From Candidatus Gastranaerophilales bacterium (GTDB lineage Bacteria > Cyanobacteriota > Vampirovibrionia > Gastranaerophilales > Gastranaerophilaceae), in NCBI GenBank assembly GCA_944326465.1, contig CALVEB010000013.1, positions 1 through 59,359 of the forward strand: a stretch of DNA of 59,359 nt. The letters are read 5' to 3'. Below the pieces are notes generated by a model that was not told the origin of the DNA, ran no database searches, and saw only the letters and a list, made by a program, of their open reading frames with translations. A program made the translations under genes and the position numbers. Positions within the stretch are counted from its first letter, which is position 1, and the number at the start of each line of letters is the position of its first letter. Shown here one piece after another: positions 34,792 to 43,820 of the stretch.

Positions 34792-36204
34792 TTAAGCCGC
34801 CTGTCGTTTCATTTCTTTATAAGATTTTAAACCTTCTACCCAGTTTTCAACGATATTTACGTCATTTTCTACAACACTCTGCGGTAATGCTGCGTGATGT
34901 ATTTTCGGGAGCAGGTAATCTTCAGTATAGACTATTGAGCCTGAATAATCGTCGTCAGTATCGTTGCAGATAAATAACAATTGACCGTTTTTATCCTGTT
35001 TTATGCCGGTTATAGTTATTTCGTGACCGTTGATTATTTTATTTGTTTCATCGGTTTGCGTGTAACCGATAATAACATTTTCACCCATTGTCAGTGCTGA
35101 TATAATTTGTTTTTTCATTGTGTTGAAATCTGTTTCATAACCTGTTATACGCGCATTTTCATCAACAGTCTGGTAGGTCATTGAAATTTTATTTTTATCT
35201 TCTACAACAGATTCTGTAAATGTTTTTTCAAATTCAATCAGACCTTTGTCATTCTGGTTAAACTTGCCGCCGCGGGTATCTGTAAGCGCGTCATAAGATT
35301 GTTGTGAACCTACCTGCATCAAGGTTGATTGCATTAATACGTCAATTACAGAACGCTCGCCCGGGTCTCTATGTGAATTTTGGATTTGTGCCCTTAGCAC
35401 TGCATTTTTATCAGGAGCAAATGTTAATACTGCGCTGTTATAATTGTCGGCTTTGAAAGGGACTTCAAATGCATTCAAAAGCCATACTGCGTCTAAAACG
35501 TTATCCGCCAGATTGTTTAACTTGATTTCTTTATTGACAGAAAGTTTTGGAGAACTTAAACTTTCAGCAAATCTGACAAATTCTGCCGGATGCTTTTGTG
35601 CAAGATTAAATTCAATACTTGCAGCTACACAGGTACCGGAATGCTCAAGATTTACATTGTTGTTTGCAATTCCGCGTTGTATAAGATTCGTTGTTTCAGG
35701 AGAAAATTCTGGATGCTTCTGTGCATAGCGTTTTAACGCTTCTTGTTGATATTCTTGAGGAATATCGCCAAATTGCTGCGTGATTAAATACGGATTTGAA
35801 ATTGTTTCAATGGCTTCTTTTAAAATGACGTTATTGTCCAATCCTTGAGCGCGTGGAGTTGTTGCGATTTTATATAAATTATCAAGAACGGAAGTTCTGT
35901 CGTTAGAGTCGTTATTTAAAAGAATGCCGGTTTTGAGTAATTTATTAAGCTCTTTTCGGGTGGATTTATCAATATTTGCCGTAAGATATTTATATTTCTC
36001 TTTTTCATCTTTTGTTCGAAGTTCAGTGTGTATAGCAGGGTAGCTCTGCGTCCCGCTTATAGGGGCGGTTTCTACAGATGATGTATTTCCGGCTTTAAAC
36101 ATAACTTTGCAAGGCGCATTTTTAACCATGCCGGACTTTGTTATTCCGTTTGTGCTATAATTATATTGTTGATTGACTGGATTAATTGAATACAACACGA
36201 GCAT
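34792..36204 (-). CDS. Lineage-specific protein with a possible papain-like Cys/His/Asn site
   Basis: I do not recognise this 470-aa protein by name. It has a disordered N-terminus with VMFKAGN (about 34-40), helical segments with QQFGDIPQEYQQEAL, then HSGTCVAASIEF (C192). Much later come INGHEITITG (H394) and FICNDTDDDY (N414/D415/D417). A Cys before a helix, a His in a beta strand and an Asn/Asp on the next strand is the order of papain-like peptidases and transglutaminases. No signal peptide. A TATAAT lies 12 nt upstream and GGAG only 2 nt before the ATG, so a GTG or TTG two or three codons in may be the true start. Confidence 0.7.
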   Translation of the reverse strand: MLVLYSINPVNQQYNYSTNGITKSGMVKNAPCKVMFKAGNTSSVETAPISGTQSYPAIHTELRTKDEKEKYKYLTANIDKSTRKELNKLLKTGILLNNDSNDRTSVLDNLYKIATTPRAQGLDNNVILKEAIETISNPYLITQQFGDIPQEYQQEALKRYAQKHPEFSPETTNLIQRGIANNNVNLEHSGTCVAASIEFNLAQKHPAEFVRFAESLSSPKLSVNKEIKLNNLADNVLDAVWLLNAFEVPFKADNYNSAVLTFAPDKNAVLRAQIQNSHRDPGERSVIDVLMQSTLMQVGSQQSYDALTDTRGGKFNQNDKGLIEFEKTFTESVVEDKNKISMTYQTVDENARITGYETDFNTMKKQIISALTMGENVIIGYTQTDETNKIINGHEITITGIKQDKNGQLLFICNDTDDDYSGSIVYTEDYLLPKIHHAALPQSVVENDVNIVENWVEGLKSYKEMKRQAA

Positions 36205-36287
36205 AACTCCACTACAATTATATTAAAAAATTAAAAAGAAAAAAGTTGCCATACTGAAAAGTTTAAGTTAAAAAATGTTACAAATCT

Positions 36288-37286
36288 ATGCAGGAATTTA
36301 AAATAAAACCGCTTACAAAAGAACAAATACTAATATCAATAGACCGTCTTACGCGTTTCAAGGATACGGAGTCTAAATATTTAAGAGTTTTTGCAGATAT
36401 AATTACATCCAATCTGCTGTCGCCGCGATATAAAAAAAATGAGATTTTGCAGATGGATTACAGTAAAATTCGGGAACTTGCAGAAAGTATAATAAATTTT
36501 TCACTAGAGAGCGACGGGCTTATTTTAACAGAAGATTATATTATTAATCAGCGTTTATTTGATTATGAAAATGCGATTTTTTCCAATGGTGAAGAAGTTA
36601 ACAAACTGCTTAAAAATAAAATAAATTACAGAGCTGCTATTTCATTGATAGACGAAGATGCACCTAAAAATCTTTTATGGCTGAAATATCTTGCTGATGC
36701 AACGGATATTTATGCCGAGAGATTCAGCAAAAGTCTTTTATATCCAATTGAAAAATTAGTGCTGGTAGAAGGCATTACCGAGGAAACATTGCTGCCGGAA
36801 TTCGCAAAAATCTGCGGTTTTGATTTTGATAAAAACGGTGTGTATATTATTTCTGCCGGCGGTAAAAATCAGGTGGTTAAATATTTTTATAAGCTATCCC
36901 GAAGCTGTAAACTTCCTATATTTGTATTACTTGATAGCGACGCGCGCCAAAACCTTGAAGAAATAAAACCTAAATTGCGGGCTATTGATAAGATTTATAT
37001 ATTAAAAAACGGAGAATTTGAAGATATTCTGCCTGAAAATCTTATAAAAAGAACTCTTGATTATGCAACAAAAAATATTTCACTTGCGCCGGCCGAAGAC
37101 TTAAAATGTACCGGCTCCAGAGTTAAATATCTGGAGGAATATTTTAGACATAGAGGACTACACGAATTTAAAAAGGCCGACTTCGCAGCAATGGTAAAAG
37201 CAAACCTTACCGGTACGGATGATATTTCTCCGGAAATACAGGAAATTTTCAGGGAATTAAATACCCGAAAAACTGTGCGGGTTTAA
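36288..37286 (+). CDS. TOPRIM-domain protein related to OLD nucleases, without ATPase domain
   Basis: The 332-aa protein has an all-helical N-terminal half (1-150) and a TOPRIM domain from about 155. This shows LVLVEGITEETLLPEF (E161, the OLD-type VEGxTE) and FVLLDSDA (D216, D218), the acidic residues that bind catalytic metal. OLD proteins normally have a large N-terminal ABC ATPase; none is present here. It could be a DNA nuclease or a stand-alone repair or defence factor. No partner gene adjoins it. A TGT-TACAAA lies 3 nt before the ATG and no Shine-Dalgarno is seen. Confidence 0.72.
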   Translation: MQEFKIKPLTKEQILISIDRLTRFKDTESKYLRVFADIITSNLLSPRYKKNEILQMDYSKIRELAESIINFSLESDGLILTEDYIINQRLFDYENAIFSNGEEVNKLLKNKINYRAAISLIDEDAPKNLLWLKYLADATDIYAERFSKSLLYPIEKLVLVEGITEETLLPEFAKICGFDFDKNGVYIISAGGKNQVVKYFYKLSRSCKLPIFVLLDSDARQNLEEIKPKLRAIDKIYILKNGEFEDILPENLIKRTLDYATKNISLAPAEDLKCTGSRVKYLEEYFRHRGLHEFKKADFAAMVKANLTGTDDISPEIQEIFRELNTRKTVRV

Positions 37287-37328
37287 AAATGTACTCATTA
37301 AATTATCTGCTTTCTGGTAAAATTTTTA

Positions 37329-37337
37329 TGTTATAAT
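37329..37337 (+). promoter_or_regulatory. Extended -10 of purB, 6 nt from its ATG
   Basis: TGT-TATAAT ends exactly 6 nt before the ATG at 37344, with no Shine-Dalgarno. A leaderless mRNA is expected. Confidence 0.6.
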
Positions 37338-37343
37338 ATACCT

Positions 37344-38633
37344 ATGATAGATAGATATTCACGCGAAGAAATGAAAAAGATTTGGGAGCTTAATTCCAAA
37401 TTTCAATATTACCTGAATGTGGAAATAGCTGTGGCAGAAGCTTATGCAGAACACGGCGATTTCCCGAAAGAAGACATAGAAGAACTTAAAAAACTTGCAA
37501 AATTTGATATTAAAAGAATTGATGAGATTGAGGCAGAAGTTCATCATGATGTCATTGCATTTTTGACAAATGTGAATGAGAATTTGGGCAAATACGCTAA
37601 ATATATGCATGTTGGAATGACAAGTTCAGATGTTATAGATACGGCTTTTGCGCTCCAAATAAAGGACAGCGGAAAAATTATTGTAGAAGATCTTGATGAA
37701 ACAATTGCATCATTAAAAGAGCTTGCAAATAAACATAGAAATACTGTTTGTATAGGCCGTTCTCACGGCGTGCATGCAGAAATTATGACATTCGGTGTAA
37801 AAATCTGTAACTGGATAGATATTCTGGAGCGCCAGCGTGCTAACTTTATTCATGCTCTAGATCAAATTTCTGTCGGACAAATCTCAGGCCCTGTGGGCAC
37901 ATATAGTAATATTTCACCCGATATTGAGCGGATAACATGTACTAATCTCGGACTTGTCCCGGCAAGAATTTCTACCCAGATAATTGCACGTGATTATCAT
38001 GCATACTTTATGCAGTCACTGGCTCTTATTGCAAGTGTGCTGGAACAGTTTGCAACAGAAATCCGGCACCTGCAGAGGACAGAAGTGTTGGAAGTTGAAG
38101 AAGGTTTTGGTAAAAATCAAAAGGGTTCATCAGCAATGCCGCACAAAAAAAATCCTGTGTTGAGCGAAAATCTCTGCGGGCTTGCGCGTGTTGTCAGAGC
38201 AAATTCAATAGTTGCACTGGAAAATATACCGCTCTGGCATGAACGTGATATTTCACATAGTTCTGCAGAAAGAATCATTTTCCCTGACAGTCTGACGCTG
38301 GTTGATTTTATGTTGAATAGATTTAACAATATTGTCCAAAATCTCGTTGTTCACGAAAAAAATATGTTAAAAAATACCGACAAATTCGGCGGTATAGTTT
38401 TCTCACAAAAAGTGCTGCTTAAACTCGTTGAAAAAGGTTTAACAAGAGAAGAAGCATATAAAATTGTTCAGCGAAATGCGCTTGATGCCTTTGAAAATGA
38501 TGGTAATTTCAGAGAAAATCTTGTTAATGATTTTGAGGTAACAAAACTGCTTACCCCGTTGGAAATAGATGAGATTTTTAACAAAGAAGAATTTTTGAAA
38601 AATATAAATGAAATTTATTCAAGAATTCTTTAA
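37344..38633 (+). CDS. purB: Adenylosuccinate lyase
   Basis: PurB acts twice in purine synthesis, cleaving SAICAR and adenylosuccinate. The 429-aa protein has the superfamily motifs HVGMTSSDVIDTA, IGRSHGVHAEIMTFG, and the signature loop GSSAMPHKKNP with its catalytic Ser, then RDISHSSAERI. Length and motifs are normal. No other pur gene adjoins it. The promoter of the following hydrogenase cluster starts just after its stop. Confidence 0.97.
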   Translation: MIDRYSREEMKKIWELNSKFQYYLNVEIAVAEAYAEHGDFPKEDIEELKKLAKFDIKRIDEIEAEVHHDVIAFLTNVNENLGKYAKYMHVGMTSSDVIDTAFALQIKDSGKIIVEDLDETIASLKELANKHRNTVCIGRSHGVHAEIMTFGVKICNWIDILERQRANFIHALDQISVGQISGPVGTYSNISPDIERITCTNLGLVPARISTQIIARDYHAYFMQSLALIASVLEQFATEIRHLQRTEVLEVEEGFGKNQKGSSAMPHKKNPVLSENLCGLARVVRANSIVALENIPLWHERDISHSSAERIIFPDSLTLVDFMLNRFNNIVQNLVVHEKNMLKNTDKFGGIVFSQKVLLKLVEKGLTREEAYKIVQRNALDAFENDGNFRENLVNDFEVTKLLTPLEIDEIFNKEEFLKNINEIYSRIL

Positions 38634-38640
38634 AATACAC

Positions 38641-38669
38641 TTGATAAACTCATTAAATTATTGTAAAAT
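38641..38669 (+). promoter_or_regulatory. Promoter of the hydrogenase cluster
   Basis: TTGATA (38641-38646), a 17-nt spacer and TAAAAT (38664-38669) lie just after the purB stop. They give a leader of about 15 nt before the first cluster gene, which has a GAGGAT ribosome site. Confidence 0.65.
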
Positions 38670-38691
38670 ATTATTAGTAGTTGAGGATATT

Positions 38692-38931
38692 ATGGCAAAA
38701 TTAAATATAACAGTTTGCATGGGCAGTTCTTGCTTTGCCCGCGGGAATGAAAAAAATTTAGCGTTTCTGGAAAGTTATATTCAGGAACATGGACTGGAAG
38801 CAGAAATTAATCTTGCAGGTTCTTTATGTGAAGGCAAGTGCGCCAAAGGCCCTAATATTATTGTTAACGGGGTTGAGTATAATAACGTTGACGAAGCAAA
38901 AATCGAGAAGATACTTAGCAGTGAACAGTGA
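38692..38931 (+). CDS. Thioredoxin-like [2Fe-2S] ferredoxin, first gene of the hydrogenase cluster
   Basis: The 79-aa protein resembles the C-terminal [2Fe-2S] domain of NuoE/HydC. C9 and C14 (CMGSSC) and C46 and C50 (CEGKC) are the four ligands. It could pass electrons between pyridine-nucleotide or flavin partners and the hydrogenase. The start at 38692 is set by GAGGAT; a longer frame begins inside purB but lacks support. Its last three codons and stop (SEQ, TGA) are formed by the first units of the downstream GTGAACA repeats. Confidence 0.88.
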   Translation: MAKLNITVCMGSSCFARGNEKNLAFLESYIQEHGLEAEINLAGSLCEGKCAKGPNIIVNGVEYNNVDEAKIEKILSSEQ

Positions 38932-39076
38932 ACTGTAAACTGTGAACAGTTGTTATAATAAATGAGTCGGTCTAATTGGACAAAAACAACTCAATAGAAA
39001 AGCACCATTTGCCGTTCACAGTTCACAGATAAATACAGTAAAGCACAGTTCACGGTTCACCGTTCACAGTTCACAG
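38919..39076. repeat. Arrays of GTTCACAG-type octamers in opposite orientations
   Basis: The left array (38919-38950) reads CAGTGAACAGTGAACTG... and the right array (about 39011-39076) reads GTTCACAGTTCACAG and related units in the complementary sense. The arrays could pair into a long stem across about 60 nt. They lie in the 5' leader of the sensory hydrogenase gene. Similar short arrays occur elsewhere in the window. Confidence 0.75.
38951..38959 (+). promoter_or_regulatory. Possible internal promoter for the sensory hydrogenase gene
   Basis: TGT-TATAAT lies between the two octamer arrays, immediately after the left one. It has no recognisable -35. Transcription from it would give a leader of about 130 nt that carries the right array. 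Confidence 0.35.
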
Positions 39077-39095
39077 ATAGATAGGAGTTTTGAAA

Positions 39096-40826
39096 ATGGA
39101 TAAACAACACGCAGTCTATACTCTGTCAAATGAATGCCACGACTGCTATAAATGCATAAGAAGTTGTCCGGTTAAAGCAATTAAGATAGAAAACGGACAT
39201 GCCTCCGTAATACCGGAAAAATGTATTGCCTGCGGCAACTGTGTCATAACCTGTCCGGCTAACGCAAAACGCGTCAGAGTTGATATTGATCGTGCTAAAA
39301 ATCTTCTTAACTCTAAAAAAGAAGTATTTGTTTCGCTCGCACCTTCATGGAGCGGAGTCTTTGAATACAATTCAGAAAAAATGATATCCATTTTGAAACG
39401 TCTCGGGTTTAAAGAAATATCAGAAACCGCTCTCGGGGCTCAGGAAGTTTCAATCAAAACAGCAGAAATATTGAATAATGCTGGAAAAGGTTTGTTTATT
39501 TCAAGCGCCTGCCCTGTAATCGTTGACTACATAAGATTGTATCATCCTGAATTTGTAGATTGCATAACTCACATCGGCTCTCCTGCAATGACTCACGCCA
39601 AGATGTTAAAAGAACGTTATGGCGACGATATTGGTATTGTTTTTATAGGGCCTTGTATCGGTAAAAAAAATGAAGCTGATTATTCTGATTTGATAGATGT
39701 TGCTCTGACATTTGAGGAATTAAAAATCTGGATTAATGATATGATTCCTGACATCTCTGCTGTAGATATTGCTGCAAATGCCAAATTTGTTCCGTCTAAT
39801 GCCTATGAAGGCGCTTTATATCCGATAGACGGCGGAATGAATGAAACTATTAAAAAAATCGGTGTCAGAAAAGATATCCAACTTATTAATATTTCGGGAA
39901 TTTATGAATTTAGCCGTGCAATAGACGAGTTAAAACCGGAAAATATTCAAAAAACTATCTTTATAGAAGCGCTTTCCTGTGAAGGCGGCTGTATTGCCGG
40001 CCCGTGCAACTCTACACGCAAACCGGGCTTGAGTATTGTATCAGATATACTTTCTAATATAAAAGAACGGGAATTTATACCGAAAAAGCCGGCTACCGTT
40101 GTTGAATATGCTATTCAGCCTAAAAAAGTTGTTCAATCACAACATTCACTGGAAGAAATTTTAAAAGCTTTGAAAAAAATCGGTAAACACTCTGTTGATG
40201 ACGAACTCAATTGCGGCGGATGCGGTTATGCAACCTGCCGTGATCTGGCAAAAGCACTTCTTGACGGAGATGCAGAAACGGCAATGTGTACATCTTATAT
40301 GAGAAAAATCGCCATGCGTAAAGCAGCGGCAATGGTTCGCTGCATGCCGGCGGCCATTGTTATGGTTGACAACGAAATGAATATTATTGAAGCTAATGAC
40401 GCGTTTATGAAAATGTTTACCGGCGATATGTACGAAATATTTAAGGCAAGACCGGACGGACTTGTCGGGGCTGCAATTGAAAGAATTGTTGATTTTGCCG
40501 ATATTTTCAGAACAATTCTGAAATCAGGCAAAGATTTACATAAAGAAAGATATTCTGTTAACAACAAATTATATGATATAAATGCCTTTACGATTGAGCC
40601 GAATGAAATTGTGGGGGCTGTCATTACCGATGTCACCCAGACAGAATACACACGCGAAAAAATTGCACAGAAGGCACATGAAGTTATTTCCAAAAATATC
40701 TCTATTGTTCAGGAAATCGCCTGTCTGCTCGGAGAACACATGGTCGAAACAGAAACGCTTTTAAGCTCCATCGCCAATGATTATGATGACAATGAAGATG
40801 ATGAAACTAATAAGGAACAGCAATAG
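39096..40826 (+). CDS. Sensory-type [FeFe]-hydrogenase-like protein with PAS-like domain (HydS/HfsB-like)
   Basis: The 576-aa protein has two ferredoxin [4Fe-4S] sites (C14-C24 and C43-C53 regions). An H-cluster domain follows with modified loops: L1 SSACP (C139), L2 GPCIGKKNE (C187) and L3 ALSCEGGC (C295, C299). The cysteine that relays protons in catalytic enzymes is Ala138, as reported for the sensory HydS of Thermotoga maritima. A further Cys-rich site (C373, C376, C381, C398) precedes a PAS-like segment (about 410-520) and an acidic tail. It is followed at once by a SpoIIE-type phosphatase, fitting a group C, phosphatase-linked H2 or redox sensor. The ATG at 39096 is 8 nt after AGGAG. 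Confidence 0.88.
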   Translation: MDKQHAVYTLSNECHDCYKCIRSCPVKAIKIENGHASVIPEKCIACGNCVITCPANAKRVRVDIDRAKNLLNSKKEVFVSLAPSWSGVFEYNSEKMISILKRLGFKEISETALGAQEVSIKTAEILNNAGKGLFISSACPVIVDYIRLYHPEFVDCITHIGSPAMTHAKMLKERYGDDIGIVFIGPCIGKKNEADYSDLIDVALTFEELKIWINDMIPDISAVDIAANAKFVPSNAYEGALYPIDGGMNETIKKIGVRKDIQLINISGIYEFSRAIDELKPENIQKTIFIEALSCEGGCIAGPCNSTRKPGLSIVSDILSNIKEREFIPKKPATVVEYAIQPKKVVQSQHSLEEILKALKKIGKHSVDDELNCGGCGYATCRDLAKALLDGDAETAMCTSYMRKIAMRKAAAMVRCMPAAIVMVDNEMNIIEANDAFMKMFTGDMYEIFKARPDGLVGAAIERIVDFADIFRTILKSGKDLHKERYSVNNKLYDINAFTIEPNEIVGAVITDVTQTEYTREKIAQKAHEVISKNISIVQEIACLLGEHMVETETLLSSIANDYDDNEDDETNKEQQ

Positions 40827-41989
40827 TGTTTATTGATATTGACAGTTGTCAGGTAAAAAAATATAACCAGAATGCTTACGGTGATTATTTTATCTCCAAA
40901 AGATATCCGGATGAAGGCCGGCTTATTGCTGTTCTGTCCGACGGACTAGGCAGCGGTATAAAAGCAAATATTTTATCCTGTATGACAGCTACAATGCTTT
41001 TAAGATTTATTGAAGATGAACAAATTTCAATAAAAAAAGCTGCAAAGATTATTATGAACTCGCTTCCTGTATGCAAAGTCCGCCACATTAGTTATTCCAC
41101 ATTTTCAGCTGTAGACTGTAACGATGAAGGTGACGTTAAAATCGTTGAAGAAGGTAATCCGGAATTTATCTGGATTAGAAATAACGAAGTAATGAAACCT
41201 GATTTTGAGATAATTAAATCCAAAACATTTAAAAACAGACAGATGAAAGTTTATAAATTAAAACTACGCCTCGGTGACCGATTAATCTTTTGTTCTGACG
41301 GCGTAACACAGTCTGGTCTGGGCGGCGGCAGGCTTAAACTCGGTCTCAGACGCGAAGGTTTAATCGTTTTAGTGAAAGACAAACTCACCGAACATCCTGA
41401 TATTTCAAGTACAGAATTAGCGCAGTATATTGTTCAGCAGGCTATTAATATCGAAACAAACCGCAAGCCCAAGGACGATATTTCAGCATGTGTAATGTAT
41501 TTCAGAGAGCCAAGAGAATCTCTTGTTTTTACAGGCCCGCCTTTCCATCAGAACAAGGATGCGGAATACGCTCAAATGTTCGCAAATTTTAAAGGTAAAA
41601 AGGCAATTTGCGGCGGAACAACCGCAAATCTTCTGTCAAGAGAATTAAACAGACCTGTTACTATGGAAAAAACTATCAGTATTGGAAAACTTCCGGCATG
41701 TTCATATATGGAAGGCGTTGATCTTGTTACAGAAGGTGTTCTTACTCTCACAAAAGCATCAGAATATTTGGAGTCCGGAATATTTGATATTGACAATGCA
41801 GCCGGAAAGCTGGTAAAATTTTTCTTAGATAGTGATTGTATAAATTTCATGGTAGGCGCAAAGCTTAATCAGGCTCATTATGATCCGGCGTTACCTATTG
41901 AAATTGAAATCAGAAAAACAATCGTAAAAAAAATAGCTGCGGTATTGCAGGATAAATATTTGAAAAAAGTCAATGTGCAATATATGTGA
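40826..41989 (+). CDS. SpoIIE-type PP2C serine/threonine phosphatase linked to the sensory hydrogenase
   Basis: The 387-aa protein contains a PP2C-like phosphatase domain in the first two thirds: VLSDGLGSGIKA, IFCSDGVTQSG and RKPKDDISACVMYF hold the metal-binding aspartates. A C-terminal region of about 150 residues (FKGKKAICGGTTANLLSRELN...) is unassigned. The GTG start overlaps the stop of the sensory hydrogenase gene, with AAGGAA upstream, so the two are translationally coupled. It probably converts the H-cluster/PAS signal into dephosphorylation of a target, perhaps an anti-sigma-antagonist; none is in the window. Confidence 0.88.
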   Translation: MFIDIDSCQVKKYNQNAYGDYFISKRYPDEGRLIAVLSDGLGSGIKANILSCMTATMLLRFIEDEQISIKKAAKIIMNSLPVCKVRHISYSTFSAVDCNDEGDVKIVEEGNPEFIWIRNNEVMKPDFEIIKSKTFKNRQMKVYKLKLRLGDRLIFCSDGVTQSGLGGGRLKLGLRREGLIVLVKDKLTEHPDISSTELAQYIVQQAINIETNRKPKDDISACVMYFREPRESLVFTGPPFHQNKDAEYAQMFANFKGKKAICGGTTANLLSRELNRPVTMEKTISIGKLPACSYMEGVDLVTEGVLTLTKASEYLESGIFDIDNAAGKLVKFFLDSDCINFMVGAKLNQAHYDPALPIEIEIRKTIVKKIAAVLQDKYLKKVNVQYM

Positions 41990-42018
41990 GGTAACCCCTC
42001 AGTTAGGAAGGTAAAAAA

Positions 42019-42282
42019 ATGGATAAAAAAATTAGTGTTAAAGTATGCTTAGGAACAACTTGTTTTGTTATGGGATCAGCAAATTTGCAGGAATTGATAG
42101 AAACAGTGCCTGCTAAATACGGTGATAAGGTTGAAGTATCAGGCGTTCCGTGTCTCGGACTCTGTTCAATAGACTGGGAATTTTCAAAAGCTCCGTATGT
42201 AAAAGTAGATGACGAAGTTATCAAAGAAGCAACCGTTGAAAAAGTTTTGAGTGCAATTGATAACAAATTAAAAGAAGGTTAA
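42019..42282 (+). CDS. Second thioredoxin-like [2Fe-2S] ferredoxin of the hydrogenase cluster
   Basis: The 87-aa protein is a paralogue of the first cluster gene, with C10 and C15 (CLGTTC) and C45 and C49 (CLGLC) as the [2Fe-2S] ligands. A GGAAGG ribosome site precedes it. It lies directly before the catalytic hydrogenase, separated by a hairpin, so it may be its electron donor or acceptor. Confidence 0.88.
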   Translation: MDKKISVKVCLGTTCFVMGSANLQELIETVPAKYGDKVEVSGVPCLGLCSIDWEFSKAPYVKVDDEVIKEATVEKVLSAIDNKLKEG

Positions 42283-42291
42283 CATGGAATT

Positions 42292-42310
42292 GGCGGGATA
42301 AATTCCCGCC
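42292..42310 (+). other. Intercistronic hairpin before the catalytic hydrogenase gene
   Basis: GGCGGGA/TCCCGCC (7 bp, 5-nt loop) lies between the stop of the ferredoxin gene and the hydrogenase ATG. There is no T run, so it is more likely an mRNA processing or stability element than a terminator. Confidence 0.5.
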
Positions 42311-42333
42311 CTAAATAGCAAAGGAAAAAGAAA

Positions 42334-43800
42334 ATGGCAATTAATACCCCTAAACAAACATCGCATCTTAAACGTGAAATATTAGTTCGATTGATACGCT
42401 CTTTTTTAAGCGATAATTTTGAAGAAAAAACAAGACTTATTCCTTTTGATATGCGTCCAAAAGGCCACGAAGTACCTTACAGATGCTGTATCTATAAAGA
42501 AAGAGCAATTCTTAGAGACAGAACTGTCGCAGGATTAGGTTTTTCTATTGAGGACACTCAGGACAGTACACTGCTTTCTGAGTTGGCGCATAAAGCCTTA
42601 GACAGAAAAGAGCCTGAAGAAAATCCGCTTACTGTTTTAACAACCGCTTGTAAAGGCTGTGTACCGTCACGTATATATGTTACGGATCTTTGTCAGGGCT
42701 GCGTTGCCAGACCTTGTGTAAATACTTGTAAATTTGGCGCCATCAGTATTCAAAACGGCAAATCTGTTATTGATCCTGAAAAATGCAAAAATTGCGGAAT
42801 GTGTGTTCAGGTTTGTCCGTATCAGGCGATTACAAAAATCATTGTACCGTGTGAAAGTGCATGTCCTGTAGGCGCAATTGCAAAAGGTGAAGACGGACAC
42901 GCTAAAATTGATTTTGATAAATGTATATCCTGCGGTAAATGTGTTTCTGCCTGTCCTTTCGGAGCTGTACATGAAAAAAGTCAGATTATTGATGTATTAA
43001 AAGCAATTAAATCAGGTAAAAAAGTTATAGCAATGCTTGCTCCTGCAATTATGGGACAATTGCCTTGTACCCCTAAACAATTACGTGAAGCAATAATGAA
43101 GTTAGGTTTTGCTGATGTATACGAAGTTGCTCAGGGCGCTGATGTTACAACTAAAACCGAAGCTGCAGAGTTTGTGGAAAGAATGGAACACGGTGCTGAA
43201 TTTATGACAACATCATGCTGTGCAGGATATAATGAACTTATTGCAAAACACCTGCCGGAAATTAAACCTTTTGTATCAACAACAAAAACACCGCTTTACT
43301 ATACGGCAGAAATTGTTAAAAAAGAACATCCGGATGCAATAACAGTATTCTTCAGTCCTTGTGTTGCAAAACGCCGTGAAGCATTACAAAATCCGAATGT
43401 TGATTATGTCTTGAACTACGAAGAAGTCGGGGCATGGTTTATTGCATTGAATATTCAGGTTGATTCTTGCGGAGAATCTTCTTTCAAAGCCGAAGCCTCA
43501 GCAGAAGCTCGTAATTACGCACAGACTGGCGGCGTTGCAAAGGCTGTCCAATCATTGCTGCCCGAAGAAATACCGGCACATCCGGTTATTATTGACGGTT
43601 TAAATAAACAATCAATAAGAGATCTTAAAAAATATGCGAAAAACGGTGTCTGTGATATAGGTAATTTGATTGAAGTTATGGCCTGCCAGGGCGGCTGTCT
43701 TGGCGGTAACGCTACGGTAAACAGCTATAAGGCCGCATCTAAGCAGCTTTCAAATTACGTAAACGAAAGTAAGCATATAAAAGATTTATCTGAAGAATAA
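42334..43800 (+). CDS. Catalytic [FeFe]-hydrogenase, group B-like monomeric type
   Basis: The enzyme evolves or oxidises H2. The 488-aa protein has an N-terminal Cys-rich region (C51-C52; C106/C109/C120/C123), several ferredoxin-type [4Fe-4S] motifs between 128 and 208, and the H-cluster domain with L1 TTSCCAGY (C295, C296), L2 SPCVAKRRE (C343) and L3 VMACQGGC (C451, C455). Here both L1 cysteines are present, so it should be catalytically competent, unlike the sensory protein upstream. The L1 and L2 forms fit group B rather than group A. Maturases HydE, HydF and HydG are not in the window. The arrangement recalls the hfs cluster of Thermoanaerobacterium. Confidence 0.92.
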   Translation: MAINTPKQTSHLKREILVRLIRSFLSDNFEEKTRLIPFDMRPKGHEVPYRCCIYKERAILRDRTVAGLGFSIEDTQDSTLLSELAHKALDRKEPEENPLTVLTTACKGCVPSRIYVTDLCQGCVARPCVNTCKFGAISIQNGKSVIDPEKCKNCGMCVQVCPYQAITKIIVPCESACPVGAIAKGEDGHAKIDFDKCISCGKCVSACPFGAVHEKSQIIDVLKAIKSGKKVIAMLAPAIMGQLPCTPKQLREAIMKLGFADVYEVAQGADVTTKTEAAEFVERMEHGAEFMTTSCCAGYNELIAKHLPEIKPFVSTTKTPLYYTAEIVKKEHPDAITVFFSPCVAKRREALQNPNVDYVLNYEEVGAWFIALNIQVDSCGESSFKAEASAEARNYAQTGGVAKAVQSLLPEEIPAHPVIIDGLNKQSIRDLKKYAKNGVCDIGNLIEVMACQGGCLGGNATVNSYKAASKQLSNYVNESKHIKDLSEE

Positions 43801-43820
43801 AAGATAAAATAATATAATAA

